From NCBI RefSeq assembly GCF_963678975.1, contig NC_089272.1, positions 8,161,858-8,225,857 of the forward strand: a DNA stretch of 64,000 nt, read 5' to 3'. Positions 1 to 12,419 of the stretch are shown piece by piece. Position 1 is the first letter of the stretch; each line of letters begins with the position of its first letter. The notes under the pieces were generated by a model. The model saw only the letters and a program-made list of their open reading frames with translations, did no database searches and was not told the origin of the DNA. The DNA is from Dysidea avara (Eukaryota > Porifera > Demospongiae > Dictyoceratida > Dysideidae). A program made the translations under genes and the position numbers.

Positions 1-272
1 TTGAGAAGCCCAAAGGTTATTATGCACCTATGAAAGTTTCTACAAAACCTCCTTTGATGGATAATCAGATAATTATGTAGCTCAGACAGGAGCCCATAAA
101 CATCTAAGGCTCAAAGGAGTGTGAAATTACTCATTCTAACCATTGTTTAACTGCTATGGTGCAGCCATAGTGCAACATTGCCTTATTTGGAATGCCACAA
201 ATCCCCCATAAGCCCTCACCTTGGAGTACTGAATATGAGGTACTGTATAGTGCATGTGCATGTGGTCTGCTA
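1..272. other. Non-coding, nothing recognised
   Basis: AT-rich sequence with no reading frame, RNA gene or repeat structure that I can support. Confidence 0.5.
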
Positions 273-274
273 TG

Positions 275-840
275 ATATACCGTATGACAACAAATAATGG
301 CTAACCTAATATTTGGCGATTTGCTATAAAATTGCAGTTGATGAAATTTTAATTTGGCGAAGTGCTCTCACTGAAAAATTGGCGAATGGCGTAAGTACGA
401 TGCTGTACTGACTCGCTTTAAAGAATATTCGAGTCCTGCTTCCATAGACGCCTACTGTACTCAAATATCTATGCTCCAATTTCTTTCATGACCACACCTA
501 CTTTCAGGATTATTTGCTGTCTGTAGGCATACTCGCCCATTTATCAATGGTTGCGCACGAATTCATGTCTGCTGCTGCTGACTGCAAGCTTACGTGGAGC
601 CACATCTACTAATTGAGTACAAGTTCTAGTCTAGTCAGTAAGCCACACCCATTTGCATGCGTGGAACCACTTTAGAGTTTCAGCAGTATCCACGAAGGTT
701 TGTCGAAAACCTACTTCAACAACTGCTTGACATAATGTTTGAAAATAATATTGACGAAATTTAAAATTTGGCAGTTTAGTGACGAATCACCAATTCGCCA
801 AATTTAGTTCACCGCCAAATTTAATTGATATACGGTATAG
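275..840. repeat. Possible MITE with ATACCGTAT ends
   Basis: Short inverted ends (ATACCGTAT near 277 and its reverse complement near 829) enclose AT-rich sequence in which the phrase AATTTGGCG and its reverse complement recur near both ends. The inverted ends are only about 9-11 bp and no clear target duplication is visible, so this may be a decayed TIR element or chance. Confidence 0.35.
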
Positions 841-843
841 TAT

Positions 844-1078
844 AGTAATACTAGAATGTAGTCAAATAGTTAATACAATACAGATAACAAAGATTAAACA
901 ATTGATAATTTGTAGTATAGGCATGTCTCCTCCACATTCCAGTGGACTCCACAAAAAGTAATCAAGTCTCTTTATGTCATTTGTGGTGATACGTATTTAG
1001 TCAAGTGATTCAGAGTTTAAACAGTGAAACACATGAAACTACTTACTTGCCTCAATAAGATTATGGTCTAGTTAAACA
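844..1078. other. Non-coding, nothing recognised
   Basis: AT-rich interval between two repeats; no gene or site seen. Confidence 0.4.
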
Positions 1079-1080
1079 TA

Positions 1081-1891
1081 TCCACCCCAAAAACACCTTC
1101 GCTGTAAAAAAGGCGCGCCCAAGAAACTACAAGTATCTGGAACCCAATGTAAAAAACAAAAAGAAAAATCAGCTTAGCTGAAGTGAAAAGTAACTGGTAA
1201 CTTAAAGAGCTGATATCTGAAGCGGCCAGGAATACAATTACTAAAGTTTAATCCATGCAAGAACACCTTGGCTATAAAACAGGTGTATACATGAAAGTAA
1301 CTGGCTACTGAAATGGCTGATATCTGAAGCGGCCAAGAATGAATGGTCATATACAACTAATTCAAAAATTTAACACTGAACCTTTATAATTCAGCTGTGT
1401 TCTATATTCACTCTTGCTGCATCGTAAAGTAATTTCTTTTAACTCTAATTGGCTGGTAATTTGGCCGCCTTTTTTAATAGTCAGTATAATAGAGCAAAAA
1501 AAGGCGGCCAAATTACCAGCCAATTAGAGTTAAAAGAAGTTACTTTATGATGCAGCAAGAGTGAATATAGAACACAGCTGAATTATAAAGGTTCAGTGTT
1601 AAATTTTTGAATTAGTTGTATATGACCATTCATTCTTGGCCGCTTCAGATATCAGCCATTTCAGTTGCCAGTTACTTTCATGTATACACCTGTTTTATAG
1701 CCAAGGTGTTCTTGCATGGATTAAACTTTAGTAATTGTATTCCTGGCCGCTTCAGATATCAGCTCTTTAAGTTACCAGTTACTTTTCACTTCAGCTAAGC
1801 TGATTTTTCTTTTTGTTTTTTACATTGGGTTCCAGGTACTTGTAGTTTCTTGGGCGCGCCTTTTTTACAGCGAAGGTGTTTTTGGGGTGGA
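1081..1891. mobile_element. 811-bp foldback (MITE-like) element, TA target
   Basis: Two nearly identical arms of about 400 bp (1081 to about 1484, and about 1496 to 1891) are inverted around a roughly 12-bp centre. The ends read TCCACCCC...GGGGTGGA and are flanked by TA on both sides (1079-1080, 1892-1893), as expected for a TA-targeting (Tc1/mariner-type) nonautonomous element. Each arm carries GGCGCGCC near its outer end and GGCGGCC near the centre. The same 60-residue open frame occurs on opposite strands in the two arms, which is a by-product of the inverted repeat and not a gene. High arm identity suggests recent formation or gene conversion. Confidence 0.85.
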
Positions 1892-1893
1892 TA

Positions 1894-2257
1894 TCACTCA
1901 TTTTTGTCAGTGATAGACTCTACATTTGGTTTAAAAGGTAATTTTTTTGGAAATGAGCAATTAACATTAATGCAGAATATTATCTTGGAGAGTCAGTAAA
2001 ATCCATACATAATAATGATTGTGTCATAACACCGTAAATTCGGAAGTATGAATTTACGGTGTAGTATGACTGTTCTATTAGAGTAAATTTATCTTTACTG
2101 CCTGCACGTGATGAATATATCTCATATCTGTGCATGTTAAATGCTTCAGACACCTAATTAAACTTGCAAGTGCCTAATTAGCTCACAGTTGCTACACAGC
2201 TATAAATACATTTGTAATTGTTATCATCATAATCATTTAACCATTTTTTAATATTTT
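1894..2257. other. Non-coding, one perfect hairpin
   Basis: No gene seen. It contains a perfect 13-bp-arm hairpin at 2029-2062 (listed separately). Confidence 0.4.
2029..2062. repeat. 13-bp perfect inverted repeat, 8-bp loop
   Basis: ACACCGTAAATTC (2029-2041) and its exact reverse complement (2050-2062) are separated by 8 bases. A diverged half-copy (GTAAATTCGGAAATATGAAT) appears near 18172, so this is probably a dispersed short palindrome and not a unique site. Confidence 0.6.
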
Positions 2258-2620
2258 GGTCACAACTTCAGGATTAGAGCAGCAGAGAAAGGAATAGAGG
2301 ACTCAACCATCAAGACTTGTATATGGGAGATGGAACAGTATTGTGATGGACAATGCCGGTACTAACCCCTCAAGGGTGTTGCAGTACAGTATAGATGCAA
2401 GACCAGAGCCTCGATCGTCACCTTTTGACTGTGGTCACAACTTCAGGATTGGAGCAGCAGAGAAAGGGATGAAGGACTCAATCATCAAGACTCGGGGAGA
2501 TGGAATAGTATTGCCATGGACAATGCCAGCACTAACCCCTCAAGGATGTCACAGTGCAGTATCGATACAACCACTCCAACCAGTGCATAAGACCAGAGCT
2601 CGATCATCACCTTTTGACTG
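2258..2620. repeat. Two-copy tandem duplication, about 175 bp
   Basis: Copies start at 2258 and 2433 with GGTCACAACTTCAGGATT and end with TCACCTTTTGACT (2430 and 2620). The second copy is slightly longer because of small insertions. A 92-residue open frame runs through both copies but has no recognisable domain and simply repeats itself. Confidence 0.8.
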
Positions 2621-2621
2621 A

Positions 2622-3590
2622 AATTTTTATACTTGATGAAGCAATTAAAACAAAAAAGTTGTAGTACTTATACTTTCCTGAGGGAACATGTCCCCAGAGT
2701 CCCAGACTCCCTTGCCTGTTCAGCAGAATAATAGGATTGAGCCTTACTACCACTTTCACCTTTATTCTTGGCCTGAATGTACATATCAGCAACATAATAC
2801 AGTAGCTGTAGATAATGCTAGTTAATGCCTCTAGGCAGAGCTATAGGGGTGGGAATTTTTCCCTACTATCATACTATCATAGTAGTTCTTCTCGCAGTTC
2901 TTTGCCTGGCCATCATCAACTGCTGTCCATCAACTGCTGTCAAAACATTAGTCTCGTCCCCCAGACTCTTCCTCAAGCATGCTTATCACACAAAAATAAC
3001 TTAGTTTAGCAGTGTACAAACAATTATTCATAGACAGCTTATACTACACTTACCGCATTGTTGAACCATGTATACCACCAGAATCCACCAGATTGACAAC
3101 TAACACGTGATCTATTTAGGGGAAATCTCGTGGAAAGTCCCTAATACCTTAAGCAGACACTCATGATACGTGGTTTTAAATTGAATGGTTTAAGAATGTA
3201 ACTGGATGGTGAGGCGTACTTTAATCGGCTCGACTTTACTGAGAAACTTGAGCCCCTCGTGAGAAACTACATCGCTTGAGCAACGCTTGAAAAAGCAAGA
3301 GTCAAGAATACTGAGGGACTCTATGATATATGCCGGTCTTGAATGCTAACGAAACAAGGAGTGAAGTTTGTGCAACGTGTCACATCGCCACACACTGATT
3401 CACCGTGTTTGTGCGATAGGATTTTTGGACTTGTCCACCAGATGTTGAAAGGAAATTCATTCCAACTTGTGAAGTTGTTGGTATACTCATTGTTGGGGTC
3501 CACGGGGACATCGATGATCATTTACCAGTCAGCTGTAAGTAATGTCACAACAGAAGGAAAGGAACCATTTCCATACCCCTATGGCATACT
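2622..3590. other. Non-coding or unrecognised, one open frame
   Basis: A 122-codon open frame (3343-3711, plus strand) and a 66-codon frame on the other strand overlap each other. Neither resembles a family I know, and both are within what AT-rich DNA gives by chance. No other structure seen. Confidence 0.3.
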
Positions 3591-3595
3591 GATTT

Positions 3596-5230
3596 TCCAG
3601 GTCAGTTTATGTACACCCAACCACAGAAATGTAGAACTTTGGTTGCAGGTGGAAAATAAACACCTTTTTACTCAGTTACAAGAGATTCACCCAGCTGGGA
3701 TAAAATGTTGAAGTGAATGTCATTAGTACCTACTTGCGGTTCATCAGGTATTGGACAATTCCAAGTGTCCAGATTATGCGGTTGTCCTCATGTTCAAGTT
3801 TACACATTTAGGCAAGTTCCACAACATCCTATAATCTATTACTATATCAGTGTGGAATAATGCTTATATAATATTTTTCATATTCCAGGCTTTAGGTATG
3901 TGTATTGTATTTAACACCTGCTTGTTGGTTTTTGCAGGCCATCTGGTCATACTGGTTTATCCACTAGCAGTTGAATGTGATCATGGTACATAATTATGTA
4001 AGTTGAGACCATGCAGGAACAAAGATGAGACCATGCAGGAACAAAGATACAGGTGTCATGAATTTCAGGTCAGTTGACATTCAGAGGAATTGTATTATTG
4101 CAATTGTTCTTTTTGTAGTTATCAATTATCAGTGACCAGTTTGTGATAGCGTACTTTTGTTTGACTAATGACCAAATGTTCTGGTTTACATGCTTATCCA
4201 ACAGTTATGTTACTCACTTAACCTGCATATGGGATATATATTTTTAGTTCATTTTGATTATTCATCCTTTATTGGTACAGCCTGCATATTGATTTTTTGC
4301 ACATTCTCTTTTTAATTCAGTGCCTGTTGGATTGCTTCGTCAGATATCGAAACAGATGTCTTTGGTGTTGCGACCGATGTTCCAGGTCAGTTTGCATGTG
4401 TGTTTAATTTAAGGTTGACTTCAGTGCCTGCTTATTCTTTTACAGGTCTCGGTAATGAGTGTCATGAATTTCAGGTCAGTTGACGTGCAGAAGAATTGTA
4501 TTATTGCAATTGTTGTTTTTGCAGTTATCAATTATCACTGTATACTAGTGATGTGAATTTGCAGGTCAGTCTACTCAGATGTATCAGGCATAGTGTTGAT
4601 GGGTTCGAACAAGTATCCAGTGTAGACTGTAGTGGCATCAAGGGTGTTAATTTCCAGGTCAGTTTACATGTTGTGATGTTAGTGATTTTTTCCTAGTACC
4701 AAGATATTAAGTGTATTGTATTTAATGCCCACCTGTTATGTTTTTAAATTATGGTATATCAGTGTAGACAGTGCAACAGTAAGCCTTCTGTGTTGTAGTA
4801 ACTATTTGTTTCATAATATTATGCTGTTGTCCCAGAATGGCACAATTTTTGGGCAACCAGTGTGAAGTCCAGTGGTACAAACATTGTATTATGACCAAGT
4901 TGTGATAGTGTACTTTTGTTTGACTAATGTCCTAATGTTCTGGTTTGACTAATGTCCTAATGTTCTGGTTTAACATGCTTACCCAACAGTTACGTTATTC
5001 ATTCACTTAGCCTGGGATATAATTTTTGTTCATTTTGATTATTCATGCTATTATTGACACAGCCCGGCATATTGATTTTTTGTACATTCTCTTTTAATTC
5101 AGTGCCTGCTAGATTGTGTCATCAGATATCGAAACAAGTGTTTTTGGTGTTGCGACCGATGTTCCAGGTCAGTTGTATGAGTGTTTAATTTAAGGTTAAC
5201 TTCAGTGCCTGCTTATTCTTTTACAGGTCT
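3596..5230 (+). other. Cluster of CAG|GTCAGT splice-like sites
   Basis: The nonamer CAGGTCAGT, a 3' splice acceptor fused to a good 5' donor, occurs at 3598, 4066, 4383, 4472, 4562, 4655 and 5165, mostly after a pyrimidine-rich stretch. Several acceptor-to-donor spans look like very small exons; one runs about 4321-4385 after TTTTTAATTCAG. Its duplicate near 5103-5167 keeps one frame open in both copies (ending LVLRPMFQ). I cannot name a product. It could be a series of micro-exons, recursive splice sites, or the fall-out of local tandem duplication. Confidence 0.35.
4135..5230. repeat. Segmental tandem duplication of a ~320-bp unit
   Basis: Unit A (4135-4449) and unit B (4892-5230) share long stretches, including the lead TTGTGATAG.GTACTTTTG and the tail TTGCGACCGATGTTCCAG. 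Unit B carries an additional tandem doubling of a ~25-bp phrase (TTTGACTAATGTCCTAATG) near 4918-4970. A second duplicated phrase (GAATTGTATTATTGCAATTG) lies at about 4085 and 4492. Confidence 0.75.
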
Positions 5231-5239
5231 CAGTATCGT

Positions 5240-6195
5240 CATGCTGACATACAAGAAATCATCACTATTGTTGGAACTATTTTTAGTCAAGTCTTGATGT
5301 GATGTTAATTAACGTTGTTACACATTGTTGTATGTTTACCATATGGCAAGAAATTATCATGGCCATCATGAAATTTGAATATTGTGTAAGTTGTGTGGAC
5401 CAACCCCAACTCATACATGGTCACTGGCAAACCACGAACCACATTCGAGCCACAACACCACCAACCACATTTGAGCAATCTATTACAAAATTTTGTTGCA
5501 CCATTTGTGTGTGCATAATACTTAATGAAAGCCACAACACAAGCTACATGGTACACACTACATAGAGGTGGTAACCCCTAAAGGCTTGTTACCTTTTGTA
5601 TTCACCTTACCGGCCTTTGTGGTTAATCTATTAAAAATTACATGTAAATAGAGAATTGAAGAGTATGCTTAAAGCACCTTCGCTAGTGATTTTGTTCTTC
5701 AAACCATATAAGACAACTGGCGATTTATAAACGCTCGCACGGGGTGTGGTACTAAATGGAATTTAAAAGATTTCTGCTTAAAACGCCATCCCTAGGGAAC
5801 TTACGGTTCAGCACGCTGTCACAACTTGTTTATCAGGCATTAGAGTTTGTGTCCACGTCGTGCCTTTAAAAGTTATTGTAGGGATTAGAGGTTGATTGAA
5901 GAAAATACGCGTATAGGCAAACCAGGATTGGATAATGTCAGTGCTAGATGGACTATACAAACACGACTATGTTGACTGGTATAACGTGACAGCAGTTGTA
6001 ACATAAGGTAGAGAAATAAAGTGAAATACGCCTATTTTTTATTTTGCGATAGTTACTTTTTTATTTTAGCGAGGTCGCAAGAAAACTATAACGACTCCTA
6101 AAGATTTTTTATCGCCTACCGCAATACAAATCTATTGAGAGATGTTGCATAATGTAGGACTAATATTGCGAAACCGACCCTACACGTAAATAACT
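5240..6195. other. Non-coding, nothing recognised
   Basis: Two antisense open frames (5299-5565 plus, 5305-5556 minus) mirror each other and show no domain. The rest is AT-rich with no structure I can support. Confidence 0.35.
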
Positions 6196-6275
6196 CACAG
6201 TAGTGGCCGCGCGTCTTTTAATTGGGCGTGCGCTTTGTAGTTTCTTGGCCGCGCGACTCACTACCGTGAGTCTTG
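6196..6275 (+). repeat. Hairpin-ended dispersed repeat terminus
   Basis: Contains TTGGCCGCGC followed by the stem-loop GACTCAC-TACC-GTGAGTC (6255-6272) and TTGA. The same terminus with a covarying stem is found at 49482-49499 and, inverted, at 41420-41437, so this marks the end of a repeat family (family B below). Confidence 0.55.
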
Positions 6276-8327
6276 ATGTATGGGTCATTCCATGCCAATT
6301 CAACAAAAAAAATCCCAACCCCTTTGGATTTTCATGAAATTTGGCATAGACATGGACTCTACTAAGAAACTTTCTCACACCTAAATTTGGCCCATTCTAT
6401 TGATCTCCATTTAAGATATGAACAGAAAGGTTTTGTGATAATCATTGACAAAGTTATGGCCATTTTATTAAACCAGTGTAGTATTTTGTAACAAACTTGG
6501 GTTCTGTTTAGATATTTGGAATGCTTATTAAATTCTCTTTCAAGTGATATATAATTCATTATAATTACACAAAGGAAAAAGTCAAACCACAAAAATGTGC
6601 CTTTTATCTTACTTTTTTCAAAAAAGGATACTTCAATTACTTAAATTTTTTGTTCAAATACCCTTTTAATACCCTTTTAATACCCTTCTTTCATGACAGT
6701 AAGTGGGAAGTTGGGATGGCAAGTAGATCATGAGTTGTGGCTACATACGTAATTTTACATGCTACCGGGGGTATAAGTATGAACACTACTATAACAATAC
6801 AAACTTTTAAATTAAATTATAGTATGGAATCTCATCAGAACGTGGCCAAGTTGCACTACACATACAGTTGGAGGCATAGTATATGATTAAACAGAAGTAT
6901 CATACCCTCCATTTTTGAAGCCACATCAATATCCCCTATTGTTATGCATATCGATGCAGTTATGATAACAACATTATTTTGGTGCAAACACCATCAGGAG
7001 TCCATAATAGAGATTTTATGAACTCCTGATGCCATATAGTTGGAGGGTTTAGTAGCAAATTATCTTATGAAAGGTTTGACAAAATTGTGGAAACTTCACA
7101 TTAACATTATGAAGATGGAGGGTAAATCATTCCTTATTCACCAAATTCGCCAATTCTTCAGCTAAACATTTCTGTTATTCTGTAGGACATCTGTACATGT
7201 CAGCAGATACTACATAATAGCAAACGTTTGGTGGAGGAAATAATTGTGGGAGAATTTGGTGAATAAGGTATGATTTACATTGGAACCTATCAAAGCCGGA
7301 CAAAACTTTGGGTCGGTCACCTTCAGGCAAGTGGCTGCTTTTGACAGGTGGATTAGTGTATAGGTATCTCACTTGGGGAATGTATAGTTGGCCCTTATAC
7401 GGTGGCGTTTCTATACAGTCACTGTACCAAATCAAAACCCTCCAATTTTATAATTTTAATAGAGTCCTATTGTGAAGTTTCCACAATTCTGTCAAACCTT
7501 TCTCTTACAAAACTTACAGTATCATAAGATAATTTGCTACTAAACCCTCCAACTATATGGCATCAGGAGTTCATAAAATCTCTATTATGGACTCCTGGTG
7601 GTGTTTGCACCAAAATCATGTTGTTATCATAACTGCATCGATATACATGGCAATAGGAGATATTGGTGTGGCTTCAGAAATGGAGGGTATTGATACTTCT
7701 GTTTAATCACCTTATGATACTTCTATACTATGCCTCCAAATGTATGTGTATTGCAACTTGGCCATGTTCTGATGAAATTCCATACTATAATTTAATTTTA
7801 AAAATTTGTATTGTTATAGTAGTGTTCATACTTATACCCCCAGTATCATGTAAAATTATGTATGTAGCCACAACTCATGATCTACTTGCCATCCCAACTT
7901 CCCACTTACTGTCATGAAAGAAGGGTATTAGAAGAATATTTAAACAAAAAATCTAATTAAGTAATTAAAATATCCTTTTTGAAAAAAGTAAGATCAAAGG
8001 AAAAAGGCACATTTTTGGGGTTTGACCTTTTCCTTTGTGTAATTATAATGAATTATATATCACTTGGAAGAGAATTTAATAAGCATTCCAAAAATCTCAA
8101 CAGAAAGGTTTTGTGACAATCACTGACAAAGGTATGACCATTTCATTAAACCAGACTGTGTAGTATTTTGTAATAAACTTGGGGTGGTCATATCTTAAAA
8201 GGAGACCAATAGAATGGACCAAATTTAGGTGCGAGAAAGTTTCTTAGTAGAGTCCATATCTATGCCAAATTTCATGAAAATCCAAAGGGGTTGGGATTTT
8301 TTTGTTGGTATGGAATGACCCATACAT
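6276..8327. mobile_element. ~2.05-kb foldback element
   Basis: The outer end ATGTATGGGTCATTCC at 6276 is matched by its reverse complement ending at 8327. Long stretches pair inward, for example the CCCAACCCCTTTGGATTTTC block near 6320 with its complement near 8280, and the CATCAGGAGTC block near 6990 with its complement near 7590. Arms are about 0.85-0.9 kb with a central portion near 7150-7270; the right arm has roughly 170 extra bases at about 7275-7440. No transposase is seen. The open frames inside are arm artefacts. Confidence 0.8.
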
Positions 8328-9711
8328 ATACACATATGTTGCATACCTAATGAGACGATTACATCCAAAACAACTATACAGCATTAAGTACGGCATACAT
8401 CACAACAACTACCTGCTTTCTGCATCTTATCAACATAGGGGTTATTGGGTAAGCCATCGGTGACAATAAATACCTATAACATATATATTTGTGGTTAAGA
8501 ATTTAAGACACAGCAAGCATCACAGCATTACATGTCTCATAACAGGACACTTCAGAGAGCAATAGCAAGATATGCCTTCAAACAACATTCTTTCTTGTGA
8601 ACTTTTCAGTTTGGCCATCCAGGTGAAGAACAAATCAACTGGTGGAATCAACATAGTTGAAATTCCACTCTAATTATATCTATCCATGCAAAAACAGCCA
8701 AGCTGTATAAAAAGGGTGTGGCCTTCAATGAAAAAAGTTGTGAAATCAACAGTGGCAACCATGAAATGGCTGCAATGATCGATGTTGATGATAATATATT
8801 ACTAGTTACAGCTCTCAAAGTAACGAGTAATATTTAAAATTATTACTTTTATTCTGTGAGTAATATTATGTAACTGTAGCGCAATATATAGCATAGAAGT
8901 AGCCAGTAATATGTAACGAGTTACATTTTTAGAGTAATAACCCAAACTTTGGATCTAATGATACCAAACGATGGATCGACAGACTCTACAAAACCTGCCA
9001 CAAGATATCAAAATGTTATCGTGTAGTGGGAAATTTTCAAGGAATAAAATTTTTGCAAAACTTGTTTTTAATTCACGAAAATCTAGAAAACGGTTTTGGT
9101 AAGGTAATAGCTATGTGTGTAAACCTAAAATATTTCATGATTATATTTTCACGAAGCTATCGCTACTAGTGAAATTCGTGCAAGTTTCATCCCTTGAAAA
9201 TATCCAGATATACAGTATGTTACTCCAATAATCAAGTTCCATATCTAATAGACATTATGCATATGCTAATAATTGGTAGCACTTTAATGTAATACACAAC
9301 TGCTCCGAGGGTTTTGCACAATAGTGCTTCATTATTAAGTTATGTGTTAAGGTTGGGTGGTAACCACAAGTCCTGCCTAACAGTAAACTGACATTTCAGG
9401 TTACAGTGTAGTGCCAGCCTACTTGTATATCAACTGTATAGCAGCTAGTAAAACACATTATAACCTGTTAGCCATGAGTAACTTTTACCTGTGGTATAAT
9501 TATATCCAACTTTGGATAGTAACTACAGATTAACAGTTGACTCTTTTTCACTATTAAATATGCATTTGTCAGTTGATTAGAATACCGTGAAATACCAGAT
9601 AGAGGGGTATTTTCTCAATAACAGATATGGGGAGTAAAATGCAATACCACCCTATAGACATTTAATCCCTATTTCAACAAGGAAGGTCACTTAAACCTGT
9701 AGATACGTATG
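8328..9711. other. Non-coding; decayed half of a family A foldback
   Basis: AT-rich with no gene. The segment 8679-8790 (AAACAGCCAAGCTGT, then GTGTGGCCTTCA, then AAATGGCTGCAATG) is a diverged left half of foldback family A; a matching right half lies at about 10118-10222, so an old copy may span 8675-10222. Confidence 0.4.
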
Positions 9712-9986
9712 TACCGTATTGCCTCGAATTATGGCCGGTCTCGTATAAACGCCTGGTCTCGTTTAGTCGCCGGGGTTGATAACAACGTGACCACCATGAA
9801 TGCCAGTTTGTAGTATTCATAGCTTTAAAAGACATCATTTAATATCAACTGAAACCTTTGTTGTGTCAACAAAAACCTTTTATAGCAATAAACCTCAGAT
9901 GTAGAGCTACTTTTGGACGAGCAATAGGTAGCAATAGGTAGTTTAAAGAAATAAATGCCCGGGCCATAATTCGAGGCAATTCGGTA
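9712..9986. mobile_element. 275-bp MITE with GCCTCGAATTATGGCC ends
   Basis: The left terminus TACCGTATTGCCTCGAATTA (9712 on) pairs with its reverse complement ending at 9986, with one mismatch in about 25 bp. A 10-bp direct doubling (GCAATAGGTA) lies at 9921-9940. No coding capacity. Confidence 0.75.
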
Positions 9987-12328
9987 TACGTATACTATAG
10001 TGGACCTACTTCATTCTATAGCCATGGTATCGACTAGTACATCTGTAGGTTTAGGTGACCTCCCTTGTTTCACTACTTTTATATTTTTGTGATGGGTGAA
10101 CTCTATTGTCAACATAATTGCAGCTATTTCTTGGCTGCCAACTTAGATTTCATAATTTTTTTTTGGGGGGGTGGAGGCAGTACAGTTTTTCACAGCTTGG
10201 CTGTTTTGGTATAGATTGCACTGACAATATCCACTCTGAACCTGTTTTTGTTCTTGTACGTTCATTCTGAACTGAGTAGTGAAGCTATACACAGTGGAAG
10301 TGAGAAGACACCAAAGTTAATTTATGGCCCAATTATTTCTAAATTGGTCAAATTTCATTTGGAAACCCTACCAAATATACTCTAAGAGAATGTTTACCAT
10401 AAACAGGGAAAGTGTTGTGGTTATGGCTTTCTAAGACAGTTCGTGGTAAAACGTTCACGGTATAGCTTAAAATTGTAAATAACACATAGTAAAATTATTC
10501 ACTTTAGCGGGGAAACTTTCACAGTTTACTTCCAGCTGCAAAAACATGTGAAACTTTTGCCCATCAAAACTTTCCCTAGTTCTGACTGCTTGACTTGAAC
10601 TGCATAATATATATGGTATCAGAAGCTATTGGTTGCTGACCACAGCATACCATAATACACTGCCTATAGTCAGAGAGATCTAAGCTATAAACACCTTGTG
10701 TGTTTTTGGTTTAATTGATAACATACCCCATGCACAGCATATCAGACTACATTGCAAGTAGCTATGTACACAATATAATGTCTGTTGATGTATACATCAA
10801 ACTATAGGCTTTGAGTACACACATAAAAAACTGATGATCAGTATATGACACTTATTGTATGCTGCTGTGCTGTACATGTACTGAGGAGCTGCTGTACATG
10901 TACTGAGGAGCTGCCTTACTGAAGTCATTGAGTTCGCGTGAGGATGAAGATCTCCTCAATGGAGAATTCTGACGGCATGACACAGTCATGTGAATTATTG
11001 ATGTAGGTGGCTGCTGGAATATTGTTTGTATTTAAATAGTGAGGGTTACTCAGTTTACAGGATAAAACTGCTGGATCCTTTCTATAGTCTAGACTGGACA
11101 AGAGTTTTAAGGGGGGCTATTATACCATATGGCCAAGGGTGAAAATTTTTTAGGTTGAGCAATGTTACCTAATTTTAAGAACTGATTGCAAAATGTATTA
11201 GACTATATGGAAGTCTAACTACTTCAAGGATAAAATTTTCACTGTAACCCCCCAAAACTTCAAAATTTTCTCCCTCGAAATATTTAGGCTATACAGTAGT
11301 ATGCACAAGTTGAGTCTCGCCTTGCTGAGAAAACAGCTAAAAAGTGTATTTTTTCTTAAGTGAAATAAGGAAAACACAATGTAGCAGTCTATGAACCTTT
11401 ATGGCTTCCTAATAGGAAATGTATGGTGAAAATTTTGATTAGTCATAAATATTGTGCGAGACATTTGAATGATAAGAAAACACAGCAGGTTATGCAGTAC
11501 TACAAATTTCAAAAAAATAAAAATAAAATTCAAGATCTATTAGCTCAACAAGTAGTTACATATGCATACCACAGAGTGCAATGACTAATTATCCAGCTGA
11601 ACTAACACATATCATACAGCACAGTAGTACTGTATATTAGGGATCATGAGAGGCACTTATCATACTGTTCTTTGTTTGTAACACTGTGTCATACATAGCT
11701 AAAAATAAAGCGTAGGATTAAATGTCCACTAGTATATCAGCAGGTGTAGGTACCTTGTTTCACTACTTTTTATGGTAGTCAAACTCATTCTCCTTGTACT
11801 TGCTATACATTTAACCTCAGAAGCTTGTATTCTCTTGATCACGAAGTTTAAGTAAACGCTTTTGCTTATATACATATACGCAACTATCATGCAATCGATG
11901 TATTCTAATAGAGCAGTCCGCAATAGTGCAATTGACTGTCACACCTTCCAGCTAAACCACTTTTGCAAACTAGTTGAATTTCTTGCACGGGTAAGTCAGT
12001 AAACTATCAAGGTACAAACCTTCAGAAAGGAAAGTTTACAATTAATCAACCTTGATGGATTAAAATTGACAAATGTAGATCTAAAAATTGACTCAGTTTT
12101 GATATGCTTATTGATGTTTGATGAATTAAAATTTTGACAAATGTAACCAATGAAATCACTTGATTTACCAACTTTTTCTTTCATAAAAATTTCCTGTCGT
12201 ACGGTAATGGAAACCCACTTAATTATCAATGAGCTATAGACATGCATGTACGAAAGTTGTGTAACAAGTGCATTTCGTGATATGTGTATATGCATAACAT
12301 ATAATAGAGCATGGAGCATTGAATACAC
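9987..12328. other. Non-coding; repeat fragments only
   Basis: Holds the decayed family A half at 10118-10222, a two-copy 22-bp tandem (CTGTACATGTACTGAGGAG) at about 10870-10912, and at 11105-11296 a diverged relative of the 175-bp MITE at 23834 (shared TTAGACTATATG and CTCGAAATATTTAGGCTATA). Open frames here have no recognisable content. Confidence 0.45.
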
Positions 12329-12419
12329 TCAGTCAGTCAGTCAGTCAGTCAGTCAGTCAGTCAGTCAGTCAGTCAGTCAGTCAGTCAGTCAGTCAGTCAG
12401 TCAGTCAGTCAGTCAGTCA
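12329..12419. repeat. (TCAG)n microsatellite
   Basis: About 22 perfect tetranucleotide units. The SVSQ-repeat peptide it encodes in one frame is a by-product. Confidence 0.95.

Noticed and set aside
1174-1798. Identical 60-residue proteins on opposite strands
   Set aside because: They are the two arms of the foldback element at 1081-1891.
3321-3711. 122-residue plus-strand and 66-residue minus-strand proteins
   Set aside because: They overlap antisense, have no recognised domain and are within chance length for this composition.
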